From positions 1,736,001 through 1,800,000 of the forward strand of contig OZ007023.1 of NCBI GenBank assembly GCA_963931525.1: DNA of 64,000 nt. The letters are read 5' to 3'. The notes under the pieces are model-generated. The model was not told the origin of the DNA and did no database searches. It saw nothing but the letters and a program-made list of their open reading frames with translations. The stretch comes from Fimenecus sp900545625. Its GTDB lineage: Bacteria > Bacillota > Clostridia > Oscillospirales > Acutalibacteraceae. Below are positions 1 through 8,901 of this stretch, piece by piece. The position numbers were made by a program, and so were the translations under genes. Each line of letters opens with the position of its first letter. Position 1 is the first letter of the stretch.

Positions 1-593
1 ATGGCCGTATAGCCTTCCGTCGGGATGCCCTGCCAGCGGTCGTTGAAATAGTTGTTGTCATAGGTATACCGAACCGGCAGCCTGCGGATGATGAACGCGG
101 GAAGCTCGGTGCAATCCCTGCCCCACTGCTTTTCCGTATAGCCTTTTACGAGCTTTGTATACACTTCGCGACCGACAAGGCTGATCGCCTGCTCTTCCAG
201 ATTTTTCGGCTCGCCCGTGATTTCCGCACGTTGGCTGTCGATCACGCGGCGCGCTTCCTCAGGTGTTACGACGCCGAACATTTTGGAAAAGGTATTCATA
301 TTGAACGGCATATTGTAGATCTCGCCTTTATAGTTGGCGATTGGAGAATTAACAAAATTGTTGAACTCGGCAAATTGGTTCACATATTCCCAAACCCGCG
401 GGTTGCTTGTGTGGAAGATATGCGCGCCGTACTTGTGCACGGAGATCCCCTCGACCTCCTCGGAATAGATGTTGCCGCCGATATGATTCCGTTTTTCAAT
501 GAGTAAAACGGATTTTCCGCGTTTACTGGCCTCATGCGCGAACACAGCGCCGAACAGTCCGCAGCCGACGATAAGATAGTCGTAGTGTTTCAA
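1..593 (-). CDS. glf: UDP-galactopyranose mutase, 3' end outside window
   Basis: Flavoenzyme that interconverts UDP-galactopyranose and UDP-galactofuranose, the donor for galactofuranose in surface glycans. About 197 N-terminal codons are visible. The N-terminus has an FAD-binding Rossmann segment (IVGCGLFGAVFAHE) followed by LLIEKRNHIGGN, then KYGAHIFHTSNPRVWEYV and, further on, LVKGYTEKQWG, all typical of Glf. The start is read as TTG at 591-593 (LKHYDYLIVG), eight bases after GGAGG; an ATG does not fit. The C-terminal half lies beyond base 1, so its neighbours and possible glycan cluster cannot be seen. The assignment is firm from the family motifs; catalytic function is inferred. Confidence 0.93.
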   Translation of the reverse strand, partial: MKHYDYLIVGCGLFGAVFAHEASKRGKSVLLIEKRNHIGGNIYSEEVEGISVHKYGAHIFHTSNPRVWEYVNQFAEFNNFVNSPIANYKGEIYNMPFNMNTFSKMFGVVTPEEARRVIDSQRAEITGEPKNLEEQAISLVGREVYTKLVKGYTEKQWGRDCTELPAFIIRRLPVRYTYDNNYFNDRWQGIPTEGYTA

Positions 594-774
594 AGGCTCC
601 GCCTCCTTGATGAATGTTAGATCACAAATCATGAAAATCCGAACTTCGGCAGATTTCCACTTATATTTTTGATTAGTATATCATTTTTTTTACCAAAAGA
701 AAAGGAAAACGTAAAATATTAGAAATTTGTTTATTTCTGATAAAAAAAGTTTTTTTTATTTTTCAAAAAAAAGG

Positions 775-803
775 TGGATATTGCGAAAGGTTTATGTTAT
801 ATT
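775..803 (+). promoter_or_regulatory. Sigma-A-type promoter of the ThrE pair
   Basis: TGGATA at 775-780 and TATATT at 798-803 are 17 bases apart, in an AT-rich stretch (661-770). Transcription would begin near 810, just before GGGAGG. This excludes the in-frame GTG at 774 as the start of the next gene. Confidence 0.5.
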
Positions 804-827
804 GATGTCGCGGGAGGTGAGCGATCG

Positions 828-1589
828 TTGGAGACCGAAAAACTGCTTGGCTTAGCGCTGGATATCGGTGAAGATATGCTGATAAGCGGCGCAGAGGTCG
901 GCCGTGTAGAGGACTCTGTGCGCCGCATTTTGACAACTTACGATGTACAGCGGGCGGATGTCTTCACCATCACTTCCAGCATCGTTGTGACCGTAACCGA
1001 TGCAAAGGGCAAAACGCTTACACAGACAAGGCGGATCCGCAAATACGCCACAAATCTTGACAAACTGCATTCGCTCAACGCTCTTTCGCGAAAAATCTGC
1101 GCCGAAAGGCCCGATTCGGAAACGATTCGCGGCGAACTTTCCAAAATCCATACAGGTAAAACGTACCCCGTTCCGGTGCTTTGTGCTGCATTTGCGCTGA
1201 TTGCGGGTTCTTTTACGCTCTTTTTTGGCGGAACGGCACTTGACGCAGCCGCAGCCGCCCTGATTGGGGCGATCCTCAAATTTTCCGTACTGCTTATTGA
1301 CAAAACAGGCGTGAACATGGTATTTGCCAACGTTGTTAATTCCTTTCTGGTGAGTGCTTTGGCGTTTCTTTGTACTTCCGTCGGATTCGGCACGCATGCC
1401 GACAGCATCATCATAGGCAACATCATGCTGCTTATCCCGGGCATCGGAATGACCAATGCTATCCGCGATATCATAAGCGGCGACATCATGGCAGGGATCC
1501 TGCGTTTTTGCGAGTCGGTCGTCATTGCCATTGCCATTGCCGCCGGGTATAGCATTGCCGCGCTTTTGTTCGGGAGGTGGTCGTTATGA
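828..1589 (+). CDS. ThrE-type threonine/serine exporter, N-terminal (YjjP-like) subunit
   Basis: Membrane protein of the ThrE exporter family, which in Firmicutes is often split into two genes. The first ~110 residues are cytosolic and contain the family hallmark SGAEVGRVEDSVRRI; after that come about five hydrophobic segments (from VLCAAFALIAGSFTLFFGG on). The start is taken as TTG at 828, 7 bases after GGGAGGTGA, giving 253 residues, the usual size for this half. An upstream GTG at 774 lies on the promoter and has no ribosome site. The stop overlaps the start of the next gene by ATGA, so the two halves are translationally coupled. Substrate (Thr/Ser or another small acid) is not shown by sequence. 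Confidence 0.85.
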   Translation: METEKLLGLALDIGEDMLISGAEVGRVEDSVRRILTTYDVQRADVFTITSSIVVTVTDAKGKTLTQTRRIRKYATNLDKLHSLNALSRKICAERPDSETIRGELSKIHTGKTYPVPVLCAAFALIAGSFTLFFGGTALDAAAAALIGAILKFSVLLIDKTGVNMVFANVVNSFLVSALAFLCTSVGFGTHADSIIIGNIMLLIPGIGMTNAIRDIISGDIMAGILRFCESVVIAIAIAAGYSIAALLFGRWSL

Positions 1590-2056
1590 CATACGCCGTC
1601 CAAATGGTCACTGCCTTCCTCGGTTCCATGGGCTTTTCCATCCTGTTCAATATCCGGCGCACGAAGCTGCTGATCGCAGGCTTCGGCGGCGCGCTTTCCT
1701 GGGGCGTGTATCTGCTGTTTGGCGCTGTGCTGGACGACGGCCCGCTGCGCTGTTTTCTTGCCGCTGTGTGTGTAACCGTATACGCGGAAATTTTTGCTCG
1801 CGTTAAAAAGACGCCGACGACCTCCTTTCTTGTTCCCGGTATGATCCCTTTGATCCCCGGCGGCGCGCTTTACAATACCATGCAGTATGCCATTGCAGGG
1901 AATTGGGAACAATTCGGCACTGCTGCCTCCTATACCATTCGCGTGGCGCTTTCTCTTGCGGCGGGCATTATTGTGGTATCCTCGGTCATGCGCATGGTCG
2001 TGGCAGTCATCCGCTTTGTGCGCATACGCTGCATACGGCCTCCGCAAAGAAAATAG
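1586..2056 (+). CDS. ThrE-type threonine/serine exporter, C-terminal (YjjB-like, DUF3815) subunit
   Basis: Second half of the split ThrE exporter, 156 residues, almost entirely hydrophobic with four to five predicted membrane segments. The motif TTSFLVPGMIPLIPGGALYNT is characteristic of this half. ATG at 1586 is preceded by GGGAGG at 9 bases; the alternative GTG at 1577 sits against the ribosome site. Its ATG overlaps the stop of the partner gene, as expected for subunits made in equal amounts. A 56-base gap holding a short hairpin (CATTCT...AGAATG) separates it from the potassium uptake genes. Confidence 0.83.
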   Translation: MTYAVQMVTAFLGSMGFSILFNIRRTKLLIAGFGGALSWGVYLLFGAVLDDGPLRCFLAAVCVTVYAEIFARVKKTPTTSFLVPGMIPLIPGGALYNTMQYAIAGNWEQFGTAASYTIRVALSLAAGIIVVSSVMRMVVAVIRFVRIRCIRPPQRK

Positions 2057-2112
2057 GCATTCTGCTTCCTATTACATAGAATGATCCACTTTATACTTAA
2101 ACAGGAGCTTTT

Positions 2113-3459
2113 ATGAAACGTAAAATCACCCGAGTGCTCTCCCCCTTGCGTGTAGTTGTGCTCGGATACTTTCTGATCATTTTGACCGGTGCGTTTTTGC
2201 TGTGCCTGCCCATTTCCTCACGCGCAGGCACATGGACACCGTTTCACGATACGCTTTTTACCGCCACTTCCGCCACATGCGTGACCGGCTTGATCGTCTA
2301 CGACACCTACACACACTGGACGCTGTTCGGGCAGATTGTCATTATTTCCATGATTCAGGTCGGCGGCATCGGATTTATGACGCTTGCGATCTCCGCTTTA
2401 TCGCTTACAAAACGGAAAATCGGACTGCGCGGCAGGTTCACAATGCAGGAGGATGTCGGCGCGTCGCAGATCGGCGGCATTGTACGTATAACACGCTTTA
2501 TTCTGCTTGGTACCGCGCTGTTTGAAGGAACGGGCGCGCTGCTGCTTGCTTTTCGCTTCTGCCCGCAGTTCGGCTTTTGGAAAGGGCTGTATTTCAGTAT
2601 TTTCCATTCGATTTCCGCGTTCTGCAATGCGGGCTTCGACTTAATGGGCGGGACCGCGCCGTTTTCCTCGCTGACCGCCTATTCCGGTGATCCGCTGGTC
2701 AGTCTTGTCATCTGCAGCCTGATCGTCATTGGCGGCTTGGGCTTTTTCGTGTGGTACGATATTTTGAAAAACAAATTCCGCATTCGTCGCTATAAGCTGC
2801 ACACCAAGGTCGTGCTTATTACGACGTTCGGGCTCATCGCCATTCCGTTCCTGCTTATGGTCTTTTTTGAGCGCAACAGCGCCGAGCTGCACGCGAACGG
2901 GACGGGCGAATATCTGCTGTCCATGCTGTTCCAGACGATAACCCCGCGTACGGCGGGCTTTAACTCCGTGGATTACGGTCTGCTTTCCAATGCGACGATC
3001 GTGCTTTCCATCTTTCTGATGCTCGTCGGCGGCTCGCCGAGTTCCACGGCAGGCGGTATGAAAACCACGACGCTTGCCATGTGGTTCGCCGGCATGATCT
3101 CCGTTCTGCGCCGCCGCAAAACAGTTGAGAGCTTTCACCGCCGCATGGGCGAAGACGCGATGCTGCAAATCGTCAGCGTCTCGGCGATGTATATGCTGCT
3201 GTTTTTCGTATCAGGGATGCTCATTTGCGCATTTGACCCCGTTTCCATCAAAGAATCCTTCTTTGAAGTGGCTTCCGCACTCGGTACGGTCGGCTTGACG
3301 CTCGGCATCACGCCGTCGCTTTCCGTCCCCTCCCTGCTTGTGCTGATCGCCTTGATGTTTTTTGGCAGGGTCGGCGGCATCACACTGCTTTTGGCATTCC
3401 ACGGGCAGCAAGGCGCAACGCCTTCCAAATATCCGGTAGAAAAAATAAATATTGGCTGA
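2113..3459 (+). CDS. ktrB: Potassium uptake channel subunit, TrkH/KtrB family
   Basis: Pore-forming subunit of a Ktr/Trk K+ transporter, 448 residues. The four pore loops of the SKT family are recognisable: SATCVTGL, SAFCNAGFDL, PRTAGFNSVD and ALGTVGLTLG, each between hydrophobic helices. The short N-terminus (KITRVLSPLRVVVLGYFLIIL) is that of KtrB/NtpJ rather than the longer TrkH. A KtrA-like gene follows 13 bases downstream, supporting a two-subunit complex on the cytoplasmic membrane. Ion selectivity (K+ with or without Na+ coupling) is inferred from family membership. No c-di-AMP riboswitch could be recognised upstream. Confidence 0.93.
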   Translation: MKRKITRVLSPLRVVVLGYFLIILTGAFLLCLPISSRAGTWTPFHDTLFTATSATCVTGLIVYDTYTHWTLFGQIVIISMIQVGGIGFMTLAISALSLTKRKIGLRGRFTMQEDVGASQIGGIVRITRFILLGTALFEGTGALLLAFRFCPQFGFWKGLYFSIFHSISAFCNAGFDLMGGTAPFSSLTAYSGDPLVSLVICSLIVIGGLGFFVWYDILKNKFRIRRYKLHTKVVLITTFGLIAIPFLLMVFFERNSAELHANGTGEYLLSMLFQTITPRTAGFNSVDYGLLSNATIVLSIFLMLVGGSPSSTAGGMKTTTLAMWFAGMISVLRRRKTVESFHRRMGEDAMLQIVSVSAMYMLLFFVSGMLICAFDPVSIKESFFEVASALGTVGLTLGITPSLSVPSLLVLIALMFFGRVGGITLLLAFHGQQGATPSKYPVEKINIG

Positions 3460-3472
3460 AAGGAAATGCAAT

Positions 3473-4117
3473 ATGAAATCCATTTTGATCATCGGACTCG
3501 GTCGTTTCGGCCGCCACATGGCGGAAAAATTTAATGAACACGGCAACGACGTCATGGCAATCGATATTTCAGAGGAGCGCGTCAACGCAGTGCTCCCCTT
3601 TGTAACAGACGGGCAGATCGGCGATGCGACCAACGAGGCGTTTGTGGAGTCCTTGGGCGTGAACAACTATGATCTGTGTGTCGTCGCCATCGGCGACAAC
3701 TTTCAAAGCTCTCTGGAAGCGACCGCTCTGCTCAAAGATCTTGGCGCTCGTTTTGTGCTTTCTCGCGCAAGCCGCGATGTGCACGCGAAGTTCCTGCTGC
3801 GCAACGGCGCCGACGACGTTGTCTATACTGAAAAAGAAACCGCGGAACGTCTCGCCGTGAAATACGGCAACGATAATATTTTTGACTATGTGGAGATCGA
3901 TCCCAACTTTTCCATTTATGAGATCGCCACGCCCCCTTCCTGGGTCGGCAAAACCATTTTACAAAAGAGCGTTCGCACGAAATACAACATCAGCATTTTG
4001 GCGACCCGTTCGGACGGGCAGATCTATCCCCTGCCCAATCCCGATCATGTGTTTTCCGCAAACGAGACGCTGATGGTGCTCGGGCGAAACGAAGATGTGG
4101 AACGGCTGATCAAATGA
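3473..4117 (+). CDS. ktrA: Potassium uptake regulatory subunit, TrkA/KtrA family (RCK)
   Basis: Cytosolic gating ring subunit of the Ktr K+ system, 214 residues. It has a Rossmann RCK_N domain (ILIIGLGRFGRHMAEKF; acidic end of beta-2 at MAIDISEE) and an RCK_C domain from about residue 135, a site that binds c-di-AMP in relatives. The start is the ATG at 3473 behind AAAGGAAATGC; the longer in-frame reading from 3452 overlaps ktrB and lacks a ribosome site. ktrB, ktrA and the ABC-F gene are closely spaced (13 and 19 bases) and may share a transcript. Confidence 0.93.
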   Translation: MKSILIIGLGRFGRHMAEKFNEHGNDVMAIDISEERVNAVLPFVTDGQIGDATNEAFVESLGVNNYDLCVVAIGDNFQSSLEATALLKDLGARFVLSRASRDVHAKFLLRNGADDVVYTEKETAERLAVKYGNDNIFDYVEIDPNFSIYEIATPPSWVGKTILQKSVRTKYNISILATRSDGQIYPLPNPDHVFSANETLMVLGRNEDVERLIK

Positions 4118-4136
4118 TCCGTTTCGGTGAACCCGT

Positions 4137-6047
4137 ATGTTATTGACCATGCAGCAGGTCTCCAAAGGCTTTTTGGACGAACCTGTTTTGAAAAACATTG
4201 ATCTTGCCGTACGCGAGGACGACCGCATCGGTCTGCTCGGCGTAAACGGCGTCGGTAAAAGCACCCTGCTGCAAATCGCAGCGGGTGTTTTGCCGTGCGA
4301 CACAGGCACGGTCGACCGCAAAAAGGGGCTTCGCATCGGGTATTTGCGGCAAAATGAGGCGCTGGATTCCGAAAACACGCTGGAAGCGGAGATCCGCCTT
4401 GCGCTGCAAGACGTGTTTGACACGCGGGAACAGCTTTCCGTGCTTTCCGAACGATTAGCGAAAACCGAGCCGAAAAGCGACGACTTCCGCACGCTTTCAA
4501 CGGCATATGACCGCTGCACGGCAGAATATGCCGCACTCGACGGGTATTCCGCCGACGTGCGCATCGAAACGGTATTAAACGGATTGGGCTTCGGCGGCTT
4601 TGACCGGCAGATGTCTGTGAAAAATTTAAGCGGTGGTGAAAAGATCCGTTTCGCCATAGCAAAAACGCTTTTGCAAAATCCGGAGCTGCTTTTGCTCGAC
4701 GAGCCGACGAACCATTTGGATTTTCAGATGCTTTCGTGGCTTGAAAGCTATCTTGCCGCTTATAAAGGCGCTGTGATCGTAGTTTCGCATGACCGCTATT
4801 TTTTAGACAGCGTTGCCAAGGACATCTGTGAGCTGGAGCGCGGCCGGCTTGTGCGGTATAAAGGCGGCTATTCCGCTTTTCTTATACAAAAGGAAGAGCG
4901 TGTGCGCACGCTTGAAAAAGCCTATCAAAAACAGCAAACACAGCTTGCCGCCATGCGCGAGTATGTGCAGAAAAATTTAGCGCGTTCCAGCAGCACCAAC
5001 AGTGTCGGTTCCCGCGTAAAGGCGCTTGAAAAAGCGGAAGAAATGGAACTGCCCAATCCCCGGCAGCCTGTCGCGCATTTCGATTTTCCTTACGACTATC
5101 CCCCGCACAAGCTGGTTTTAGAACTGCGAAATGTGGGCGTACATGTCGGTAATCGGCTAAGCGGCAAACAACTGTATGACGGCGTCGATTTAGAAATCGA
5201 AAAGGGTGAAAAGCTCGCGCTGGTAGGCCCGAACGGGGTGGGAAAGAGCTCTCTTCTCAAAGCGATCCTGAAAAAGATCCCCGCAACGGGTGTGATCCGC
5301 CTCGGCGGGAATGTGCGTGTGGGCTATTTTGATCAGGAGCTTGCCGACCTTGACTTAAACTGTACGGTTCTGGAAGCCGTGCATCGCCGCTTCCCCGCCA
5401 AAACGGAGCACGAGATACGAAGCGCACTTGCCCGGCTGCTTATCACGGATGAAGCGGTATACAAACGTGTGCGCGAGCTTTCGGGCGCGAACCGCGCGAA
5501 GGTCGCTTTTTGCATCTTAATGTTCACGCGGGCAAATTTTTTGATTTTGGACGAACCGACCAACCATCTCGACTACACGGCGAAAGAGGCTTTAGATGAC
5601 GCATTGCGCCGTTTCGACGGAACGATGCTGGTTGTCTCGCACGACCGCTATTTTCTCAACAGTGTTCCGACAATGATCGCAGAAATGCAGCCGCAGGGCA
5701 TCACGCTTTACCCGGGAAAATACGATGATTATGTAGCGGCAAAGGCACAGAGCGTGTCCAACGTCTCTGCGGAAAACAGCAAAAGCAAAGCAGTCTCCGA
5801 ACAGAAAGCCGCCTATGTATCCGCGCGAAAAAACAAGGCGGAGGAACGCCGCCGCCGCGCACGTGCTGCGGCGCTGCAAAAAGAGATCGAAGACGGCTAC
5901 CGAAAGCTCAATACTTTGAAGGCTGAATGTGAATTGCCGGACGTTGTCGTGAACTATGCACGGCTTTCGGCGCTGACAGAAGAGATCGAGGCTTTGACGG
6001 AAACGGTAGATGCGTTGGAAACGGAATGGCTGACCCTTGACGAGTAA
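4137..6047 (+). CDS. ABC-F family ATPase (ribosome-associated, Uup/YkpA-like)
   Basis: Soluble protein with two ATP-binding cassettes and no membrane segments, 636 residues. Cassette 1: Walker A GVNGVGKS (35-42), signature LSGGEK (164-169), Walker B LLLLDE (184-189). Cassette 2: Walker A GPNGVGKS (364-371) and Walker B ending LILDEP (~468-474). The linker (~250-300) is charged and helical as in ABC-F factors acting at the ribosomal E site, and a lysine/arginine-rich coiled coil follows from ~555. The second signature reads LSGANRAKV instead of LSGGExxRV, a noticeable departure. ABC-F members tune translation elongation or protect ribosomes from antibiotics; which applies here cannot be told. 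Confidence 0.9.
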   Translation: MLLTMQQVSKGFLDEPVLKNIDLAVREDDRIGLLGVNGVGKSTLLQIAAGVLPCDTGTVDRKKGLRIGYLRQNEALDSENTLEAEIRLALQDVFDTREQLSVLSERLAKTEPKSDDFRTLSTAYDRCTAEYAALDGYSADVRIETVLNGLGFGGFDRQMSVKNLSGGEKIRFAIAKTLLQNPELLLLDEPTNHLDFQMLSWLESYLAAYKGAVIVVSHDRYFLDSVAKDICELERGRLVRYKGGYSAFLIQKEERVRTLEKAYQKQQTQLAAMREYVQKNLARSSSTNSVGSRVKALEKAEEMELPNPRQPVAHFDFPYDYPPHKLVLELRNVGVHVGNRLSGKQLYDGVDLEIEKGEKLALVGPNGVGKSSLLKAILKKIPATGVIRLGGNVRVGYFDQELADLDLNCTVLEAVHRRFPAKTEHEIRSALARLLITDEAVYKRVRELSGANRAKVAFCILMFTRANFLILDEPTNHLDYTAKEALDDALRRFDGTMLVVSHDRYFLNSVPTMIAEMQPQGITLYPGKYDDYVAAKAQSVSNVSAENSKSKAVSEQKAAYVSARKNKAEERRRRARAAALQKEIEDGYRKLNTLKAECELPDVVVNYARLSALTEEIEALTETVDALETEWLTLDE

Positions 6048-6057
6048 ATCGTCGGAG

Positions 6058-6081
6058 AAGCGGGCATTCGCCTGCTTTTTA
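6058..6081 (+). terminator. Rho-independent terminator after the ABC-F gene
   Basis: AAGCGGGC, loop ATTC, GCCTGCTT (one G-T pair) followed by a run of T, 10 bases past the ABC-F stop. Confidence 0.6.
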
Positions 6082-6146
6082 CCCGGAACAGACTTTTAAT
6101 TTTTTGTAAATTCATGCGTCGGCTAACGCTTTTTCAAAAAATGTGC

Positions 6147-6175
6147 TTGTATCTTTTGTCAAAATAGTATAAAAT
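6147..6175 (+). promoter_or_regulatory. Sigma-A-type promoter of the parvulin-type foldase
   Basis: TTGTAT at 6147-6152 and TAAAAT at 6170-6175, 17 bases apart. The -10 overlaps an in-frame ATG at 6174, which supports the downstream ATG at 6228 as the true start. Confidence 0.65.
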
Positions 6176-6227
6176 GAGTATGTTTATTCGGTCTTCCGAA
6201 AAATCATCTGAAAAAGGATGGAACGGT

Positions 6228-7925
6228 ATGGAGAACAATCACGCAGAAAAAAGCCAAGCGGAGCTTTACCGCGAGGAGCGCAAAAAGCGCATTGACTCCG
6301 CGGCAAAGAAAAAGGCTAAGAAAAATCCGAAGGCCGCTAAAGCGAAGCGCGTTGCGGCGAAGGTCATCGGCATTGTTTTGGCCGTGGCGATCGTGCTCGG
6401 TGCGGCATACGCCGTGCTCAATTTCTTTGGCGTACCGCAAAAGGTGCTGACGGCAGCGACGATCGGCGACGAAAAGGTTTCTGTGGCAAAATACAACTTT
6501 TACTATATGGACCTTTATATGAGTGTGCAGCAGACCTCTTCGCAGTATGACTCACAGTACGGCGACGGCTATGGTGCGATGTACACGGGGTACGATTCTT
6601 CCCTGACCCCGATGGAACAGGAATATCCTGAGGAGTTGGAGGGCTATGAAGGCGAAGGGAATCCTACCTGGGCGGATTATTTCCGTATCAACACGCTCAA
6701 CTCCCTGCAGTCCTACCTTGCATATGCGGATATGGCGCGGGAAGCCGGGCTTACGCTGACGGAAGACGAGCAGGCGGAGATCGACGAGCAGATCGAAAGC
6801 CTGCGCTCCACTGCGGAATCCAACGACTATTCCCTGAACCGTTGGCTAATCCGGCTTTACGGCAAGGGCGTGAACGAGGATCTGCTTCGCGAAGTTTTGG
6901 AAGAGCGTTATCTGGCTTCCAACTATGCCCAGCAGAAGAACGAGGAACTGACCGACGCGGTCACGGACGAGGAGATCAACGCGGAGTATGCGGAAAACCC
7001 GGCGGATTACGCAGAGCTTTCCGTGTCCCTGTTCACCGTTTCGGCAGACACGTCTTCCATTTCCGAGGATGCGACCGAGGAAGAGCAGGAAGCCGCACGT
7101 ACCGAAGCGATGGCTGAAGCAAAGAGCGAAGCGGACCGTTATGCCGCACAGGTCACGGATGCCGCTACCCTGCTTGAACAGGCACAGGCGTATAACAGCA
7201 CGGCGACCGAATCCGGCGTTACGCAGGCGGACGTTACCGCATCCACGCTGGAGTCCACCTACGGCACGAATGTACGCGACTGGGTGCTTGCCGCTGAGCG
7301 TGCGGTCGGTGATGTGGGCGTTGTCGAATCCGACAGCGGGTACACGGTCATTTACATGGCGGAGCTGCCGCATCAGGACACGACCAAGCCCGTGGATGTG
7401 CGCCACATCCTGATCCAGTTTGAAACCGAGACCGACGACGAGGGCAACACGGTTGAGTTGACGGATGAGCAAAAAGCCACCTACTATGCACAGGCAGAAG
7501 AAATCTACCAGCAGTTCCAGGAAAACCCGACGGAAGACAATTTTGCTGCGCTTGCCAATGAAAACAGCGATGATCCCGGTTCTAATGAAAACGGCGGTCT
7601 TTACGAGGATGTACAGCCCGGCGAAATGGACGAGGCATTTGATAATTGGATCTTTGATCCCGCGCGCAAGCCCGGAGACAGCGGAATCGTTGAAACGGAA
7701 ATCGGCTATCACATCATGTACTATGTCGGCAACGACAACGAGGAAGTCTGGAAGTCCACGGTGCGTACGGCGCTGGCAAATGAAGCCGTTACGGCGTTCG
7801 ATGAGGAAATCATCAACGGCGAAACCTATCAGATCGACGCCTCTTCCATGATGATCAACTGGTCTGTTTCGCAGCTGGAATCGCTGATCACGGACACCTA
7901 TATTGCGAGCAATTATAATTCTTAA
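6228..7925 (+). CDS. Membrane-anchored peptidyl-prolyl isomerase (parvulin/SurA_N-PrsA type)
   Basis: Predicted extracytoplasmic foldase, 565 residues. A strongly basic N-terminal segment (KKKAKKNPKAAKAKRVAAK) is followed by one membrane helix (~47-68), placing the rest outside the membrane. Residues ~75-250 resemble the SurA N-terminal chaperone region (KYNFYYMDLYM...). The PpiC domain begins at VDVRHILIQF (~385) and includes FAALANENSDDPGSNENGGLY and a GYHIMYY end. An earlier stretch (~310-380, ending GYTVIYMAEL) looks like a second, degenerate PpiC repeat. The middle is rich in Glu/Asp. Start at ATG 6228 after AAAGGATGGAACGGT. No lipobox, so it is a helix-anchored protein and not a PrsA lipoprotein. 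Confidence 0.85.
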   Translation: MENNHAEKSQAELYREERKKRIDSAAKKKAKKNPKAAKAKRVAAKVIGIVLAVAIVLGAAYAVLNFFGVPQKVLTAATIGDEKVSVAKYNFYYMDLYMSVQQTSSQYDSQYGDGYGAMYTGYDSSLTPMEQEYPEELEGYEGEGNPTWADYFRINTLNSLQSYLAYADMAREAGLTLTEDEQAEIDEQIESLRSTAESNDYSLNRWLIRLYGKGVNEDLLREVLEERYLASNYAQQKNEELTDAVTDEEINAEYAENPADYAELSVSLFTVSADTSSISEDATEEEQEAARTEAMAEAKSEADRYAAQVTDAATLLEQAQAYNSTATESGVTQADVTASTLESTYGTNVRDWVLAAERAVGDVGVVESDSGYTVIYMAELPHQDTTKPVDVRHILIQFETETDDEGNTVELTDEQKATYYAQAEEIYQQFQENPTEDNFAALANENSDDPGSNENGGLYEDVQPGEMDEAFDNWIFDPARKPGDSGIVETEIGYHIMYYVGNDNEEVWKSTVRTALANEAVTAFDEEIINGETYQIDASSMMINWSVSQLESLITDTYIASNYNS

Positions 7926-7940
7926 AAGCACTTACAAAAA

Positions 7941-7973
7941 CGCCCCGCCGATTTTGGCGGGGCGCAATTTTTG
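7941..7973 (+). terminator. Rho-independent terminator of the parvulin-type gene
   Basis: CGCCCCGCC, loop GATTTT, GGCGGGGCG, then TTTTT at 7968-7973. Perfect nine-pair GC stem 15 bases after the stop. Confidence 0.85.
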
Positions 7974-7982
7974 GATGACAGC

Positions 7983-8008
7983 AAAAGGACGGCCTAAGCC
8001 GTCCTTTT
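7983..8008 (-). terminator. Rho-independent terminator of the fol operon (symmetric)
   Basis: AAAAGGACGGC, loop CTAA, GCCGTCCTTTT. The A and T runs on both sides let it work in either direction; it lies 25 bases past the folK stop on the minus strand. Confidence 0.8.
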
Positions 8009-8032
8009 CTTATTTGTTTCTCTGTTTTTTGC

Positions 8033-8515
8033 CTACAGGGACTCCGCAAACAGATGAATATCGTCTTTAGAAATTCGGGAAAGCGCGTCCGCAAAAGAGA
8101 AGCCGAGCGCATCCCCCGCAGGGTACAAATCCGCAAGCGGCAGCAATACAAAGGAACGATTGCACATTTCGGGATGCGGCAAACGCAGGTACGGTGTATC
8201 CGAGGTAAACCCTTCGGCGACCAGCAGATCCAAATCGATCACACGCGGGCCGTTTTTGAATTCCCGCACGCGTCCAAGCCCCGCTTCTATCCCCAGCAGC
8301 GTGCCGAGCAGGGCTTCCGGCTGCAAAGCGGTGTCCAGTTCCGCCGCCATGTTAAGGAAATCGCCCTGAGCAGCATAGCCGTAGGGTTTGCTTTCATAGA
8401 TGCGGGAACAGCGGATGACACGCGTTTGTACAACGCGGTCGATGGACGCCAGCGCATCGCGTAAATTTTGTATCCGATCTCCGAGATTGGTCCCGAGCCC
8501 CACGACCGCTTTCAT
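8033..8515 (-). CDS. folK: 2-amino-4-hydroxy-6-hydroxymethyldihydropteridine pyrophosphokinase
   Basis: Transfers pyrophosphate from ATP to 6-hydroxymethyl-7,8-dihydropterin in folate synthesis; cytosolic, 160 residues, a standard HPPK length. N-terminal VGLGTNLGDR carries the usual GSNxGD-like loop, RIYESKPYG matches the pterin-binding region, and the HPPK signature is in GPRVIDLDLLV with the metal-binding aspartates. Its ATG overlaps the folB stop by four bases (ATGA), and it is the last gene of the folE-folP-folB-folK run before a strong terminator. Confidence 0.95.
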   Translation of the reverse strand: MKAVVGLGTNLGDRIQNLRDALASIDRVVQTRVIRCSRIYESKPYGYAAQGDFLNMAAELDTALQPEALLGTLLGIEAGLGRVREFKNGPRVIDLDLLVAEGFTSDTPYLRLPHPEMCNRSFVLLPLADLYPAGDALGFSFADALSRISKDDIHLFAESL

Positions 8516-8901
8516 GCCTGCACCTCGACAGGCTCGCTATCCGTGCGCTCTCGCGTGATCTCGACCGCCGTATAATCAAAATCCGCCTGTATGGGCGCGT
8601 ACGGCTTTTTCACACGGACGGTGACTTCCTTTACGGCGGGAAAGCCGCCCAAGACCGCATCGGCAATGACCTGTGCCGCACGTTCCAAAAGATCGAATTT
8701 TTCAGAAAGAAAAGCCGCGCGCGCGGTTTTCAGCACCCTTGCGTAGCTGACGGTATCCTCGACGCGATCCGTCTGGCACGGCACATATAACGGTAATCGG
8801 CAGATGATGTCCAGCAGGAACATCTGCCCGTTTTCTTTTTCTTCCGGGTTCACACCGTGATACGCGTACAGGCGCAGCCCGCTTATATGTATGCTATCCA
8901 T
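8512..8901 (-). CDS. folB: Dihydroneopterin aldolase
   Basis: Converts 7,8-dihydroneopterin to 6-hydroxymethyl-7,8-dihydropterin and glycolaldehyde; 129 residues. Family features are ISGLRLYAYHGVNPEEKENGQ near the N-terminus, LLERAAQVIADAVL in the middle and VTVRVKKPYAPIQADFD near the end. The ATG at 8901 has GGGGAGG 8 bases upstream; a longer in-frame reading to 9054 only copies the folP region in another frame and is rejected. The start lies inside the end of folP (8-base overlap), and the stop overlaps folK, so translation is probably coupled throughout. Confidence 0.94.
   Translation of the reverse strand: MDSIHISGLRLYAYHGVNPEEKENGQMFLLDIICRLPLYVPCQTDRVEDTVSYARVLKTARAAFLSEKFDLLERAAQVIADAVLGGFPAVKEVTVRVKKPYAPIQADFDYTAVEITRERTDSEPVEVQA

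Noticed and set aside
774..827. Upstream GTG start for the ThrE N-terminal gene
   Set aside because: The GTG is inside the -35/-10 region of the likely promoter and has no ribosome site; TTG 828 has one.
938..2047. 369-codon minus-strand frame over the ThrE genes
   Set aside because: Composition is biased and motif-free; it spans two coupled genes with clear family signatures on the other strand.
2057..2112. c-di-AMP (ydaO) riboswitch before ktrB
   Set aside because: Only 56 bases with a weak hairpin; far too short for the aptamer and no conserved core.
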